Shown: piece after piece, positions 1-7,048 of the stretch
Numbering within the stretch: the stretch's first letter is position 1
Layout of the letters: each line of letters begins with the position of its first letter
From: Nitrosomonas sp.
GTDB lineage: Bacteria > Pseudomonadota > Gammaproteobacteria > Burkholderiales > Nitrosomonadaceae
DNA: 8,397 nt
Assembly (NCBI GenBank): GCA_029881855.1
Contig: JAOULU010000059.1
Coordinates: forward strand, 1 to 8,397
Reading direction: 5' to 3'
Made by a program: the position numbers and the translations under genes
The notes under the pieces: generated by a model
Seen by the model: the letters and a program-made list of their open reading frames with translations, nothing else
What the model was told of the DNA's origin: nothing
Database searches by the model: none

Positions 1-810
1 CCTGTGAGTGTCCTATCAACATCTGAGTTAAGTGGTTTGAATGCAGCTCAGATGCTGGGTGAAAGTGCAGATCAAGCGGGAGATAAGTGTCAGGCATTTA
101 TATTAATGAATGTAGAGCCAGAATATGACAGTTATGATTCCCAGCAAGCATTGAAAACCATTAAATCAGCTGAATTTGTAGTGTCGATGAGCGCTTATAG
201 GGGAAATGCTGAAGATTACTCGGATGTAATTTTACCCATAGCGCCATTTACGGAAACCTCCGGGACTTATGTTAGTACAGAAGGACGAGTGCAAAGTTTT
301 AACGGGGTTGTAACTCCAATGGGTGAAGCGCGACCGGCTTGGAAAGTAATTCGAGTTTTGGCCAATTTGTTAGAGCTTGAAAATTTCGATTATGAAACAC
401 CAGAACAAGTACGCACAGAAATTTTCCCTGATGGTACAGATATTAATAATAATCTGAGCAATAACCTAAAAAGCTTTGATATCCAAATCAGTGAAAATAG
501 CGCCGAAGGCATTCAGCGTATTGGTGAAGTGCCCATTTATCGTGCTGATCCGATTGTGCGGCGAGCAGAATCTTTGCAAATGACGCAAGATGCAACAGCA
601 CCACGTGCTTGGATGTCAGTTGAATTATTGCATCGTTTAGAGATTAATGCTGGAGATAAAATAACAGTGAAGCAGGGAGAAGGTACTACACAACTAGAAG
701 CTGCTTGCGACGAGAATCTTCCTGCCAATAGTGTACGCATTGCTTGTGCACACCCAAACACGATTGCTCTAGGTGCTATGTTTGGGGAAATATTGGTGGA
801 GAAGCTGTAA
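1..810 (+). CDS. nuoG: NADH-quinone oxidoreductase subunit G, 3' part (C-terminal 269 residues)
   Basis: This is the C-terminal part of NuoG, the large peripheral-arm subunit of complex I. The full protein carries N-terminal iron-sulfur clusters and a molybdopterin-oxidoreductase-like fold. The frame is open from base 1, so the gene starts outside the window; the GTG at position 4 is an internal codon. Visible signatures are the stretch [20 protein letters not shown] followed by [15 protein letters not shown] (about window residues 63-97), typical of the molybdopterin-oxidoreductase-like region of NuoG. After that comes a tail (about residues 195-269) resembling a dinucleotide-binding-like domain and ending GEILVEKL. 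The iron-sulfur cysteine motifs lie upstream and cannot be checked. From family knowledge, betaproteobacterial NuoG has somewhat under 800 residues, so about one third is seen. The stop at 808-810 lies 22 bp before nuoH. The call is firm because of sequence and position. Confidence 0.95.
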   Translation, partial: PVSVLSTSELSGLNAAQMLGESADQAGDKCQAFILMNVEPEYDSYDSQQALKTIKSAEFVVSMSAYRGNAEDYSDVILPIAPFTETSGTYVSTEGRVQSFNGVVTPMGEARPAWKVIRVLANLLELENFDYETPEQVRTEIFPDGTDINNNLSNNLKSFDIQISENSAEGIQRIGEVPIYRADPIVRRAESLQMTQDATAPRAWMSVELLHRLEINAGDKITVKQGEGTTQLEAACDENLPANSVRIACAHPNTIALGAMFGEILVEKL

Positions 811-833
811 TGGTAAGGGTTGGGATTTATTAA
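810..833 (+). other. Seven-codon open frame bridging nuoG and nuoH (possible coupling element)
   Basis: The nuoG stop overlaps an ATG (TAATG, 808-812). From that ATG an out-of-frame reading of seven codons (MVRVGIY) ends at TAA 831-833, which in turn overlaps the nuoH start (TAATG, 831-835). The overlaps are seen directly. That ribosomes use them is inference, and chance is a real alternative in AT-rich sequence. Confidence 0.2.
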
Positions 834-1933
834 TGATGGAATCTATACAACAACAGTTTGAGCAGATTTTTGGAGCCGAATGGGGCGGTATGTTGTTCTC
901 ATTAGCAACAAATATGACATTTATATTTGCCATCGTCGTTCCATTGTTGCTTGGCGTAGCTTATCTAACTTTTGCTGAGCGCAAAATTATTGCTTATATG
1001 CAGATTCGTGTCGGCCCAAATAGGGTGACATTCTTTGGTATTCCATGGTTGCGCGGCTGGGGACAGCCCATCGCGGACGCTGTTAAAGCGATCATGAAGG
1101 AAATTATAATACCAACGGGTGCTAATAAATTTCTGTTTATATTAGCTCCGGTATTGACAATTATGCCAGCACTAGCGGCTTGGGCAGTTGTGCCCTTTTC
1201 ACCGGAAGTTGTATTGGCTGATATTAATGCGGGCTTGTTGTATATTTTGGCAATGACATCAATGGGTATCTATGGTGTGATTATCGCGGGATGGGCATCT
1301 AATTCAAAATATGCTTTTTTGGGAGCCATGCGTTCAGCAGCACAAGTAGTTTCATATGAATTAGCCATGGGTTTTGCTTTAGTGTGCGTGTTAATGATGT
1401 CTCAAAGCTTAAATTTAGGGGATATTGTCAATGGGCAGCAAGGTGGCAGCATGCTAAATTGGTATCTAATACCATTATTCCCGATGTTTTTGGTGTATCT
1501 GATTTCAGGTGTGGCAGAAACAAATCGCGCGCCATTTGATGTGGCTGAAGGCGAATCAGAAATTGTTGCTGGATTCCATGTGGATTATTCAGGTATGGCG
1601 TTCACGGTATTTTTCTTGGCTGAGTATTCCAATATGATACTGATGGCAACTTTAACAGCTATTATGTTTTTGGGTGGTTGGTTGCCGCCATTGGATATTG
1701 CACCATTAAATATGATTCCGGGGTTCCTGTGGTTATTATTTAAGGTTGCTTTTGTATTGTTTTTCTTCCTTTGGTTCCGTGCGACATTCCCGCGTTATCG
1801 CTATGATCAGATCATGAGATTGGGCTGGAAAATATTTATTCCAATTACATTAGTATGGATAGTGGTAATAGGTGCAATCATGCAGTTGCCTGATTCAATA
1901 CGAGATATGCCACCTCTGAATATTTGGTTCTAA
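833..1933 (+). CDS. nuoH: NADH-quinone oxidoreductase subunit H (366 aa)
   Basis: NuoH (ND1 family) is the membrane subunit that joins the peripheral arm to the membrane arm and forms much of the quinone-binding chamber. About eight hydrophobic segments are visible. Family motifs include [20 protein letters not shown] (residues 45-64), the acidic loop [20 protein letters not shown] (228-247; E229, D236, E239, E241 and E243), GFHVDYSG (247-254), and the closing [18 protein letters not shown] (316-333). The same frame is open upstream to an ATG at 773 inside nuoG, but residues from there are hydrophilic and unlike the family. The start is therefore placed at ATG 833, or possibly the adjacent ATG 836. 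A weak AAGGG lies at 815-819 and GGG at 822-824. The loop between GPNR and QPIAD (residues 65-77) is about six residues longer than in E. coli NuoH as I recall it. Confidence 0.96.
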   Translation: MMESIQQQFEQIFGAEWGGMLFSLATNMTFIFAIVVPLLLGVAYLTFAERKIIAYMQIRVGPNRVTFFGIPWLRGWGQPIADAVKAIMKEIIIPTGANKFLFILAPVLTIMPALAAWAVVPFSPEVVLADINAGLLYILAMTSMGIYGVIIAGWASNSKYAFLGAMRSAAQVVSYELAMGFALVCVLMMSQSLNLGDIVNGQQGGSMLNWYLIPLFPMFLVYLISGVAETNRAPFDVAEGESEIVAGFHVDYSGMAFTVFFLAEYSNMILMATLTAIMFLGGWLPPLDIAPLNMIPGFLWLLFKVAFVLFFFLWFRATFPRYRYDQIMRLGWKIFIPITLVWIVVIGAIMQLPDSIRDMPPLNIWF

Positions 1934-1949
1934 AATAGAGACAAACACG

Positions 1950-2438
1950 ATGAATAGTATCAAAAAATTTTTTAGTACCTTTCTGCTACTTGAACTCTGG
2001 AAAGGGTTGATGGTTACAGGGCGTTATCTGTTTAAGCCAAAGATTACCGTTCATTATCCAGAAGAGAAAACACCGCAATCACCACGTTTCCGGGGTCTGC
2101 ATGCACTGCGTCGTTACCCTAATGGGGAAGAAAGATGTATTGCCTGTAAATTATGTGAAGCCGTTTGTCCGGCAATGGCCATCACTATTGACTCAGAAGA
2201 ACGCGAAGATGGGACTCGCCGTACAACGCGCTATGATATTGATTTGAGTAAATGTATCTTCTGTGGGTTCTGTGAAGAATCCTGTCCAGTCGATTCAATC
2301 GTTGAAACGCGCATACTTGAATATCACGGTGAAAAAAGAGGTGATCTGATTTATACCAAGGAAATGTTGTTGGCTGTGGGAGACCGATATGAAGATCAGA
2401 TTGCAAAAGATCGAGAAGCCGATGCACCTTATCGTTGA
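1950..2438 (+). CDS. nuoI: NADH-quinone oxidoreductase subunit I, 2x[4Fe-4S] ferredoxin-type (162 aa)
   Basis: NuoI (TYKY family) carries two 4Fe-4S clusters (N6a and N6b in family nomenclature), which relay electrons along the peripheral arm toward the last cluster in NuoB and quinone. Two complete ferredoxin motifs are visible: [12 protein letters not shown] with C63, C66, C69 and C73, and [12 protein letters not shown] with C102, C105, C108 and C112. All eight ligands are present. The N-terminal about 30 residues form the amphipathic segment expected to sit on the membrane beside NuoH, followed by the family motif [17 protein letters not shown] (47-63). The length is normal for the family. 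The start ATG follows a weak AGAG at 1937-1940, nine bases upstream. The gene lies 16 bp after nuoH and 19 bp before nuoJ, as expected for one operon. Confidence 0.98.
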   Translation: MNSIKKFFSTFLLLELWKGLMVTGRYLFKPKITVHYPEEKTPQSPRFRGLHALRRYPNGEERCIACKLCEAVCPAMAITIDSEEREDGTRRTTRYDIDLSKCIFCGFCEESCPVDSIVETRILEYHGEKRGDLIYTKEMLLAVGDRYEDQIAKDREADAPYR

Positions 2439-2457
2439 ATATTGTTGGTAAATACAA

Positions 2458-3063
2458 ATGATTTTTCAGGACGTTATTTTTTATATTTTTGCAACAATCC
2501 TGGTGGTATCTGCGCTAGGCGTTATCACTGCGCGTAACCCAGTTTATTCTGCGTTGCTATTGGTTCTGGCATTTGTTACATGTGCAGGTTTATGGTTGCT
2601 TCTGGAAGCTGAGTTCTTAGCGATTACATTAGTTTTAGTGTATGTGGGTGCTGTTATGGTGCTGTTCCTATTTGTCGTGATGATGCTAGATATTAACCTT
2701 GATCGTTTGCGAGAAGGATTCTGGAAATGGTTTCCATTTGGTTCTCTAATTGCGCTAGTCATTGTTGCAGAGATAGCAATGGTTGTGATGGGTAAAGATT
2801 TTGGGCTGGAGCAAATGCCTGCACCTGAACCCCAAGCAGCTGATTATAGTAATACCAAAGCGTTAGGACGATTAATTTACACTGAATATGTTTATGCTTT
2901 TGAGTTGGCAGCGGTACTTTTATTGGTTGCAATGGTTGCTGCAATCGCACTGACACTTCGCCAACGTGAAGATAAAAAATCACCTAACCCATCTAAACAG
3001 GTACGTGTGAAAAAAGAAGATCGATTACGTATGGTGGCAATGCCATCAGAGAAGAAAAAATGA
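2458..3063 (+). CDS. nuoJ: NADH-quinone oxidoreductase subunit J (201 aa)
   Basis: NuoJ (ND6 family) is a five-helix membrane subunit between NuoH/NuoA and NuoK. Its third helix takes part in the conformational coupling of quinone chemistry to proton pumping. The sequence shows hydrophobic segments at about residues 4-22, 29-50, 53-77, 94-112 and 143-167. The third carries the conserved ITLVLVYVGAVMVLFLFVVM (56-75), with Y62 and G64 at the site of the family's pi-bulge. The C-terminal tail after residue 168 is lysine- and arginine-rich and hydrophilic, as in other betaproteobacterial NuoJ proteins. No strong Shine-Dalgarno site precedes ATG 2458 (only a weak GGTAA), so translation may depend partly on coupling to nuoI. 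A six-A run (3055-3060) sits right before the stop codon; the frame is intact. Confidence 0.96.
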   Translation: MIFQDVIFYIFATILVVSALGVITARNPVYSALLLVLAFVTCAGLWLLLEAEFLAITLVLVYVGAVMVLFLFVVMMLDINLDRLREGFWKWFPFGSLIALVIVAEIAMVVMGKDFGLEQMPAPEPQAADYSNTKALGRLIYTEYVYAFELAAVLLLVAMVAAIALTLRQREDKKSPNPSKQVRVKKEDRLRMVAMPSEKKK

Positions 3064-3120
3064 AGCTATTAATTAATGAATAAGATAGCTATTTTGAAAT
3101 ATATAAGAAGAGGTAGTTAG
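3060..3120 (+). other. Two overlapping short open frames in the nuoJ-nuoK spacer (possible coupling element)
   Basis: An ATG at 3060 overlaps the nuoJ stop (ATGA) and reads MKLLINE to TAA 3081-3083, with GAGAAG at 3048-3053 six bases upstream. A second ATG at 3076 lies inside it and reads [14 protein letters not shown] to TAG 3118-3120, one base before the TTG of nuoK. Together they cover the whole 58 bp spacer. They resemble no known family and may be chance frames; a role in carrying ribosomes to nuoK is inference. Confidence 0.2.
3105..3114 (+). promoter_or_regulatory. Shine-Dalgarno site for nuoK
   Basis: AAGAAGAGGT contains GAGGT (3110-3114), an exact match to part of the 16S anti-Shine-Dalgarno complement. 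It is seven bases before TTG 3122. It is the best ribosome-binding site among the spacers in this window and decides the non-ATG start of nuoK. Confidence 0.75.
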
Positions 3121-3121
3121 C

Positions 3122-3427
3122 TTGGTATCGTTATCCCATTATCTGGTACTTGGTGCGATTTTGTTTGCTATCGGTATTGTTGGTATTTTTCTAAATAGAA
3201 AAAATGTCATTATTATACTGATGTCCATCGAACTGATGCTGCTAGCAGTGAATATGAATTTTGTTGCGTTCTCACACTATTTGCAGGACATATCCGGGCA
3301 GATTTTTGTATTCTTTATTCTGACGGTGGCTGCAGCTGAGTCTGCGATAGGTTTAGCAATATTAGTCGTGTTATTTCGTAATCTTCGTACGATCAATGTT
3401 GATGACCTGAATAAGCTTAAAGGTTAA
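3122..3427 (+). CDS. nuoK: NADH-quinone oxidoreductase subunit K (101 aa, TTG start)
   Basis: NuoK (ND4L family) is a three-helix membrane subunit between NuoJ and NuoN, whose buried glutamates belong to the proton path. Three hydrophobic segments are seen at about residues 4-24, 28-52 and 60-86. The two key glutamates are present: E37 in [11 protein letters not shown] and E73 in [12 protein letters not shown], matching E36 and E72 of E. coli. The length (101 aa) and the ending [15 protein letters not shown] are normal for the family. The start is assigned to TTG 3122: it gives the expected N-terminus ([15 protein letters not shown]), and a good Shine-Dalgarno site lies seven bases upstream. 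No in-frame ATG or GTG fits, since the next ATG would remove the first helix. The gene is 58 bp after nuoJ and 57 bp before nuoL. Confidence 0.96.
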   Translation: MVSLSHYLVLGAILFAIGIVGIFLNRKNVIIILMSIELMLLAVNMNFVAFSHYLQDISGQIFVFFILTVAAAESAIGLAILVVLFRNLRTINVDDLNKLKG

Positions 3428-3484
3428 GACAAAATACGTAGAAGAAATTGAGTGCACATAACTGAAATAAGAATATAGATCGAG

Positions 3485-5431
3485 ATGCAAAAACTTTATT
3501 TACTGGTGCCGCTTGCACCGCTGGTAGGCGCACTAATAGCTGGATTGTTTGGTCGTTATATTGGCCCTGCATGGAGTCATCGAGCAACGATCCTATTGGT
3601 ATTTGTTTCTTTCGTTGCATCCATAGTTATTTTTATGGATGTGTTGGAAGGAAATGTATTTAATGGCACCGTGTATACGTGGCTGGTTACTGGCGATACA
3701 ACGTTTGAAATCGGCTTCCTGATTGATAAATTATCAGCAACCATGATGGTGGTTGTCAGCCTGGTTTCATTAATGGTGCATATCTATACCATTGGCTATA
3801 TGCACGGAGATCCGGGTTATCAACGCTTCTTCTGTTATATCTCTTTATTCACCTTCTCAATGATGATGTTGGTGATGGCCAATAATTTTCTGCAGCTCTT
3901 TTTTGGATGGGAAGCGGTTGGGCTGGTTTCTTATTTATTGATTGGGTTTTGGTATACACGACCGACAGCAATCTATGCCAACATGAAGGCGTTCTTAGTC
4001 AATCGTGTCGGTGATTTCGGTTTTCTTCTGGGTATTGCGTTGGTGTTAATGTATTTTGGCACACTCGATTATGCTACTGTTTTCTCACAAGCGCCTGGAA
4101 TGGCAGATCAAACGGTAGACTTAATACCGGGAGTGTCTTGGTTAGTCATAACCGTCATTTGTATTTTGCTGTTTGTTGGTGCGATGGGTAAATCTGCTCA
4201 ATTCCCGCTACATGTCTGGTTACCGGATTCAATGGAAGGCCCAACACCGATTTCAGCGTTGATACATGCAGCGACAATGGTGACGGCAGGTATATTCATG
4301 GTGGCGCGTATGTCACCACTGTTTGAGCTATCAGACGTAGCACTTTCGACAATACTAGTGATTGGTGGTATTACGACACTATTTATGGCGATGGTTGCGG
4401 TTGTACAAAATGATATCAAACGTGTTGTTGCATATTCGACCTTGTCACAATTGGGATATATGACGGTTGCACTCGGTGCATCAGCATACTCTGCGGCGAT
4501 TTTCCACTTAATGACACATGCTTTCTTCAAGGCAGTACTATTTTTAGGTGCGGGCTCAGTAATCATGGCGATGCATCATGAACAGAACATGCAAAAAATG
4601 GGTGGCCTCAAGAAATATATGCCCATCACCTATTGGACAATGTTTATTGCAGCAGTTGCCAGTGCTGGTGTTCCAGGATTCTCTGGATTCTTTTCTAAAG
4701 ATGCCATTATTGAGGCGGTAGGTTTTGCAGATATTTATGGCGCTGGTTTTGCATATTTTTGTGTGTTGGCGACGGTATTTGTCACTGCACTATATACCTT
4801 CCGGTTAATCTTCATGACTTTTCATGGTAAACCGCGAATGGACGCACATACAAAAGAACATCTTCATGAATCGCCCTGGGTTGTAACTGTTCCATTGGTT
4901 ATTTTGGCAATTCCGACGATTGGCGCTGGGTGGTTTATCGGACCGATCGTGTTTGGTGATTACTTTGAGAATGTAATCCACGTATTGCCACAACATGATG
5001 CGATTGAGAAGCTAGGTGCAGAGTTCACAGGTGTGTTTGGCATGATGGTTCATGCGTTATCGACAGTGCCATTCTGGTTATCTGTAGCGGGTATTTTTAC
5101 AGCCTGGTATTTATATACGGTTAGAACCGATATCCCGGGCAAGATAAAATCTCGTTGTGGTCCAATTTACACTTTACTCGACCGAAAATATTATATTGAT
5201 GAATTTTACTCTTGGTTGTTTGCTGGAGGATCGCGAGCATTGGGTACAGGATTATGGAAGTACGGTGATGTTAAATTGATTGATGGCTTCTTTGTTAATG
5301 GCGCAGCTCGCGTGGTTGCATGGACAGCTCTGCTGGTTAGGCGTTTTCAAACAGGCTATATCTATCACTATGCATTTACCATGATTGTCGGCGTATTTAT
5401 CATTCTGACGTTATGGCTCTATCATTTTTAA
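3485..5431 (+). CDS. nuoL: NADH-quinone oxidoreductase subunit L, antiporter-like (648 aa)
   Basis: NuoL (ND5 family) is the distal antiporter-like proton channel of complex I. It is also the subunit whose long lateral helix runs along the membrane arm. Many hydrophobic segments span the protein. The conserved charged residues on the membrane axis are present: E143 (FFGWEAVGLVSYLLIGFW), K236 (AMGKSAQFPLHVWLPDSMEG), H261 (ALIHAAT), H345 and K349 (MTHAFFKAVLFLGAG), and K405-D406 (GFFSKDAI). The C-terminal region (about residues 565-625) contains DRKYYIDEFY and a segment fitting the amphipathic lateral helix, then a final membrane helix ending TLWLYHF. The length is normal for a betaproteobacterial NuoL. 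The ATG start gives the usual N-terminus MQKLYLLVPLAPLVGALIAG. The ribosome-binding site is weak (AGATCGAG directly upstream). The gene is followed by an 82 bp spacer, the longest in the window. Confidence 0.98.
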   Translation: MQKLYLLVPLAPLVGALIAGLFGRYIGPAWSHRATILLVFVSFVASIVIFMDVLEGNVFNGTVYTWLVTGDTTFEIGFLIDKLSATMMVVVSLVSLMVHIYTIGYMHGDPGYQRFFCYISLFTFSMMMLVMANNFLQLFFGWEAVGLVSYLLIGFWYTRPTAIYANMKAFLVNRVGDFGFLLGIALVLMYFGTLDYATVFSQAPGMADQTVDLIPGVSWLVITVICILLFVGAMGKSAQFPLHVWLPDSMEGPTPISALIHAATMVTAGIFMVARMSPLFELSDVALSTILVIGGITTLFMAMVAVVQNDIKRVVAYSTLSQLGYMTVALGASAYSAAIFHLMTHAFFKAVLFLGAGSVIMAMHHEQNMQKMGGLKKYMPITYWTMFIAAVASAGVPGFSGFFSKDAIIEAVGFADIYGAGFAYFCVLATVFVTALYTFRLIFMTFHGKPRMDAHTKEHLHESPWVVTVPLVILAIPTIGAGWFIGPIVFGDYFENVIHVLPQHDAIEKLGAEFTGVFGMMVHALSTVPFWLSVAGIFTAWYLYTVRTDIPGKIKSRCGPIYTLLDRKYYIDEFYSWLFAGGSRALGTGLWKYGDVKLIDGFFVNGAARVVAWTALLVRRFQTGYIYHYAFTMIVGVFIILTLWLYHF

Positions 5432-5513
5432 TCACCGATTCTAAATGTATTGTGTTGATAAATTTTAGTATATCTAATAAAGCTGAAACGCTAATAAATA
5501 AAACGGAATAAAC
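5432..5513 (+). other. 82 bp nuoL-nuoM spacer
   Basis: This is the longest and a very AT-rich spacer in the window. It contains no clear hairpin and no run of T after a GC-rich stem, so I see no terminator. TTGATA at 5455-5460 resembles a -35 box, but no good -10 box stands 16-18 bp downstream. A 19-codon frame from GTG 5452 ends at TAA 5509-5511, two bases before the nuoM start. I assign no function. Confidence 0.3.
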
Positions 5514-6998
5514 ATGTTGTTTGGTATCCCACTATTAAGTTTGATTATTTGGCTGCCAATTATGGTTGGTATCGCCGTATTTGCTACCGGGGGTGATCGC
5601 AATGCACCGCTTGCACGCTGGATTGCGTTAGTAGGGTCAATTTTGGGATTGATGGTGGCGATTCCGCTATATACAGGGTTTGACGCCACAGCGAGTGCTA
5701 TGCAATTTGTTGAGCATCGTGCCTGGATCGAGCGTTTTAATATTAATTATCATCTCGGTGTTGATGGTATTTCAATGCCATTAATTTTATTGAATTGTTT
5801 TATTACACCTCTGGTTGTTATTGCAGGCTGGAAGGTAATTCAGGATCGTGTTGCTCAATATATGGGCGCGTTCTTAATTATGTCTGGCATAGTTAACGGT
5901 GTTTTTTCATCACTTGATGCTATTTTGTTTTATGTGTTCTGGGAAGCTTCACTGATTCCCATGTTTCTGATTATCGGTATATGGGGTGGCCCCAATCGAG
6001 TCTATGCAGCAATTAAATTCTTTCTTTATACGCTGCTAGGTTCTTTGTTGATGCTGATCGCATTTATTTATTTGTATCAGGCATCTGGCGGGAGCTTCTC
6101 AATAGAGGATTATCATCAGTTACCCATAGCGTTTACACCGCAAATATTAATATTTATTGCATTTTTATTAGCTTTCGCAGTCAAGGTGCCTATGTGGCCG
6201 GTACATACATGGTTGCCTGATGCACACGTGGAAGCACCGACTGGTGGTTCAGTGCTTTTGGCTGCAATATTGCTTAAATTAGGTGGTTATGGATTCTTGC
6301 GTTTTTCGATGCCTATTACGCCTGACGCCAGTCAATATTTGTCGGGCATGATGATTGCATTATCATTGATTGCAGTCGTCTATATTGGACTCATTGCATT
6401 AATGCAAGTAGACATGAAAAAACTGATTGCTTATTCATCGGTTGCACACATGGGCTTTGTTACACTGGGTTTTTTCTTGTTCAATGCTTATGGTGTTGAA
6501 GGTGCGATGGTTCAGATGATTTCACATGGATTTATTTCTGCAGCTATGTTTCTGTGTGTTGGTGTACTTTATGATAGATTGCATTCGCGTCAAATTGCTG
6601 ATTATGGCGGTGTAGTCAATAAGATGCCGATATTTGCTGCATTCTTCATGCTGTTTGCTATGGCAAATGCTGGTTTACCAGGCACAAGTGGATTTGTTGG
6701 CGAATTTATGGTGATTATGGGTGCTGTTAAAGTGAATTTTTGGTATGCGTTTTTGGCGGCAACAACCCTTATTTTCGGTGCAGCTTATACACTTTGGATG
6801 TATAAACGTGTTATTTTTGGTGCTGTAGCCAATCCAGCTGTTGAAAAATTAGAGGATATCTCCCGGCGTGAATTTGCATTGTTAGCCATTTTGGCTATTA
6901 CGGTTTTATGGATTGGTGTTTATCCCTATCCACTGACAGAAGTTATGCATACCACAGTAGAAAACTTGTTAGTACATGTAAGTCAAAGCAAGTTGTGA
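5514..6998 (+). CDS. nuoM: NADH-quinone oxidoreductase subunit M, antiporter-like (494 aa)
   Basis: NuoM (ND4 family) is the middle antiporter-like proton channel, located between NuoL and NuoN. About fourteen hydrophobic segments are expected and the profile fits. Conserved axis residues are E144 (FYVFWEASLIPMFLIIGIWG), K224 (AVKVPMWPVHTWLPDAHVEA), K255 (ILLKLGGYGFLRF), H338 (MISHGFISAAMF) and E397 (GLPGTSGFVGEF). These correspond to E144, K234, K265 and E407 of E. coli NuoM. Terminal glutamate here rather than lysine separates NuoM from NuoL and NuoN. The motif MKKLIAYSSVAHMGF (301-315) is also typical. The length is normal. ATG 5514 has a CGGA element at 5504-5507, six bases upstream. The gene lies 82 bp after nuoL and 50 bp before nuoN. 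Confidence 0.98.
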   Translation: MLFGIPLLSLIIWLPIMVGIAVFATGGDRNAPLARWIALVGSILGLMVAIPLYTGFDATASAMQFVEHRAWIERFNINYHLGVDGISMPLILLNCFITPLVVIAGWKVIQDRVAQYMGAFLIMSGIVNGVFSSLDAILFYVFWEASLIPMFLIIGIWGGPNRVYAAIKFFLYTLLGSLLMLIAFIYLYQASGGSFSIEDYHQLPIAFTPQILIFIAFLLAFAVKVPMWPVHTWLPDAHVEAPTGGSVLLAAILLKLGGYGFLRFSMPITPDASQYLSGMMIALSLIAVVYIGLIALMQVDMKKLIAYSSVAHMGFVTLGFFLFNAYGVEGAMVQMISHGFISAAMFLCVGVLYDRLHSRQIADYGGVVNKMPIFAAFFMLFAMANAGLPGTSGFVGEFMVIMGAVKVNFWYAFLAATTLIFGAAYTLWMYKRVIFGAVANPAVEKLEDISRREFALLAILAITVLWIGVYPYPLTEVMHTTVENLLVHVSQSKL

Positions 6999-7034
6999 TT
7001 AAGTGATTCTGGAATAGTAATATTTCTTGATATT

Positions 7035-7045
7035 AGGATTAAGAG
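7035..7045 (+). promoter_or_regulatory. Shine-Dalgarno site for nuoN
   Basis: AGGA at 7035-7038 lies ten bases before ATG 7049, and AAGAG at 7041-7045 lies three bases before it. The first is the more plausible ribosome-binding core. It supports ATG 7049 as the nuoN start, which also gives the usual N-terminal sequence. Confidence 0.5.
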
Positions 7046-7048
7046 TTA

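Noticed and set aside
773..832. Extended nuoH start at ATG 773 overlapping nuoG
   Set aside because: The extra 20 residues (beginning MLCLGKYWW) are the shifted reading of the nuoG end and match no NuoH N-terminus. ATG 833 or 836 gives the normal start and avoids a 38 bp overlap.
2185..2983. Several minus-strand open frames opposite nuoI and nuoJ (2185-2457, 2544-2762, 2759-2983)
   Set aside because: All are short shadows of conserved nuo genes and have no family resemblance.
3064..3090. Inverted repeat AGCTAT (3064-3069) / ATAGCT (3085-3090) in the nuoJ-nuoK spacer
   Set aside because: The stem is only six or seven pairs, AT-rich, with a 15-base loop and no T run after it. It is too weak for a terminator and easily expected by chance.
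3448..3478. Short TTG and GTG frames in the nuoK-nuoL spacer
   Set aside because: They end well before the nuoL start and do not overlap either gene, so they do not support the coupling idea seen at other junctions.
4198..4566. 122-codon open frame on the minus strand inside nuoL
   Set aside because: It lies opposite a highly conserved nuoL segment (K236 to the H345/K349 region), so its sequence is explained by nuoL coding constraints. It has no recognisable family and no separate start signals.
5455..5483. Promoter-like TTGATA before nuoM
   Set aside because: At 17 bp spacing the -10 position reads TAAAGC. Better AT matches fall at unsuitable spacing, so I do not call a promoter.
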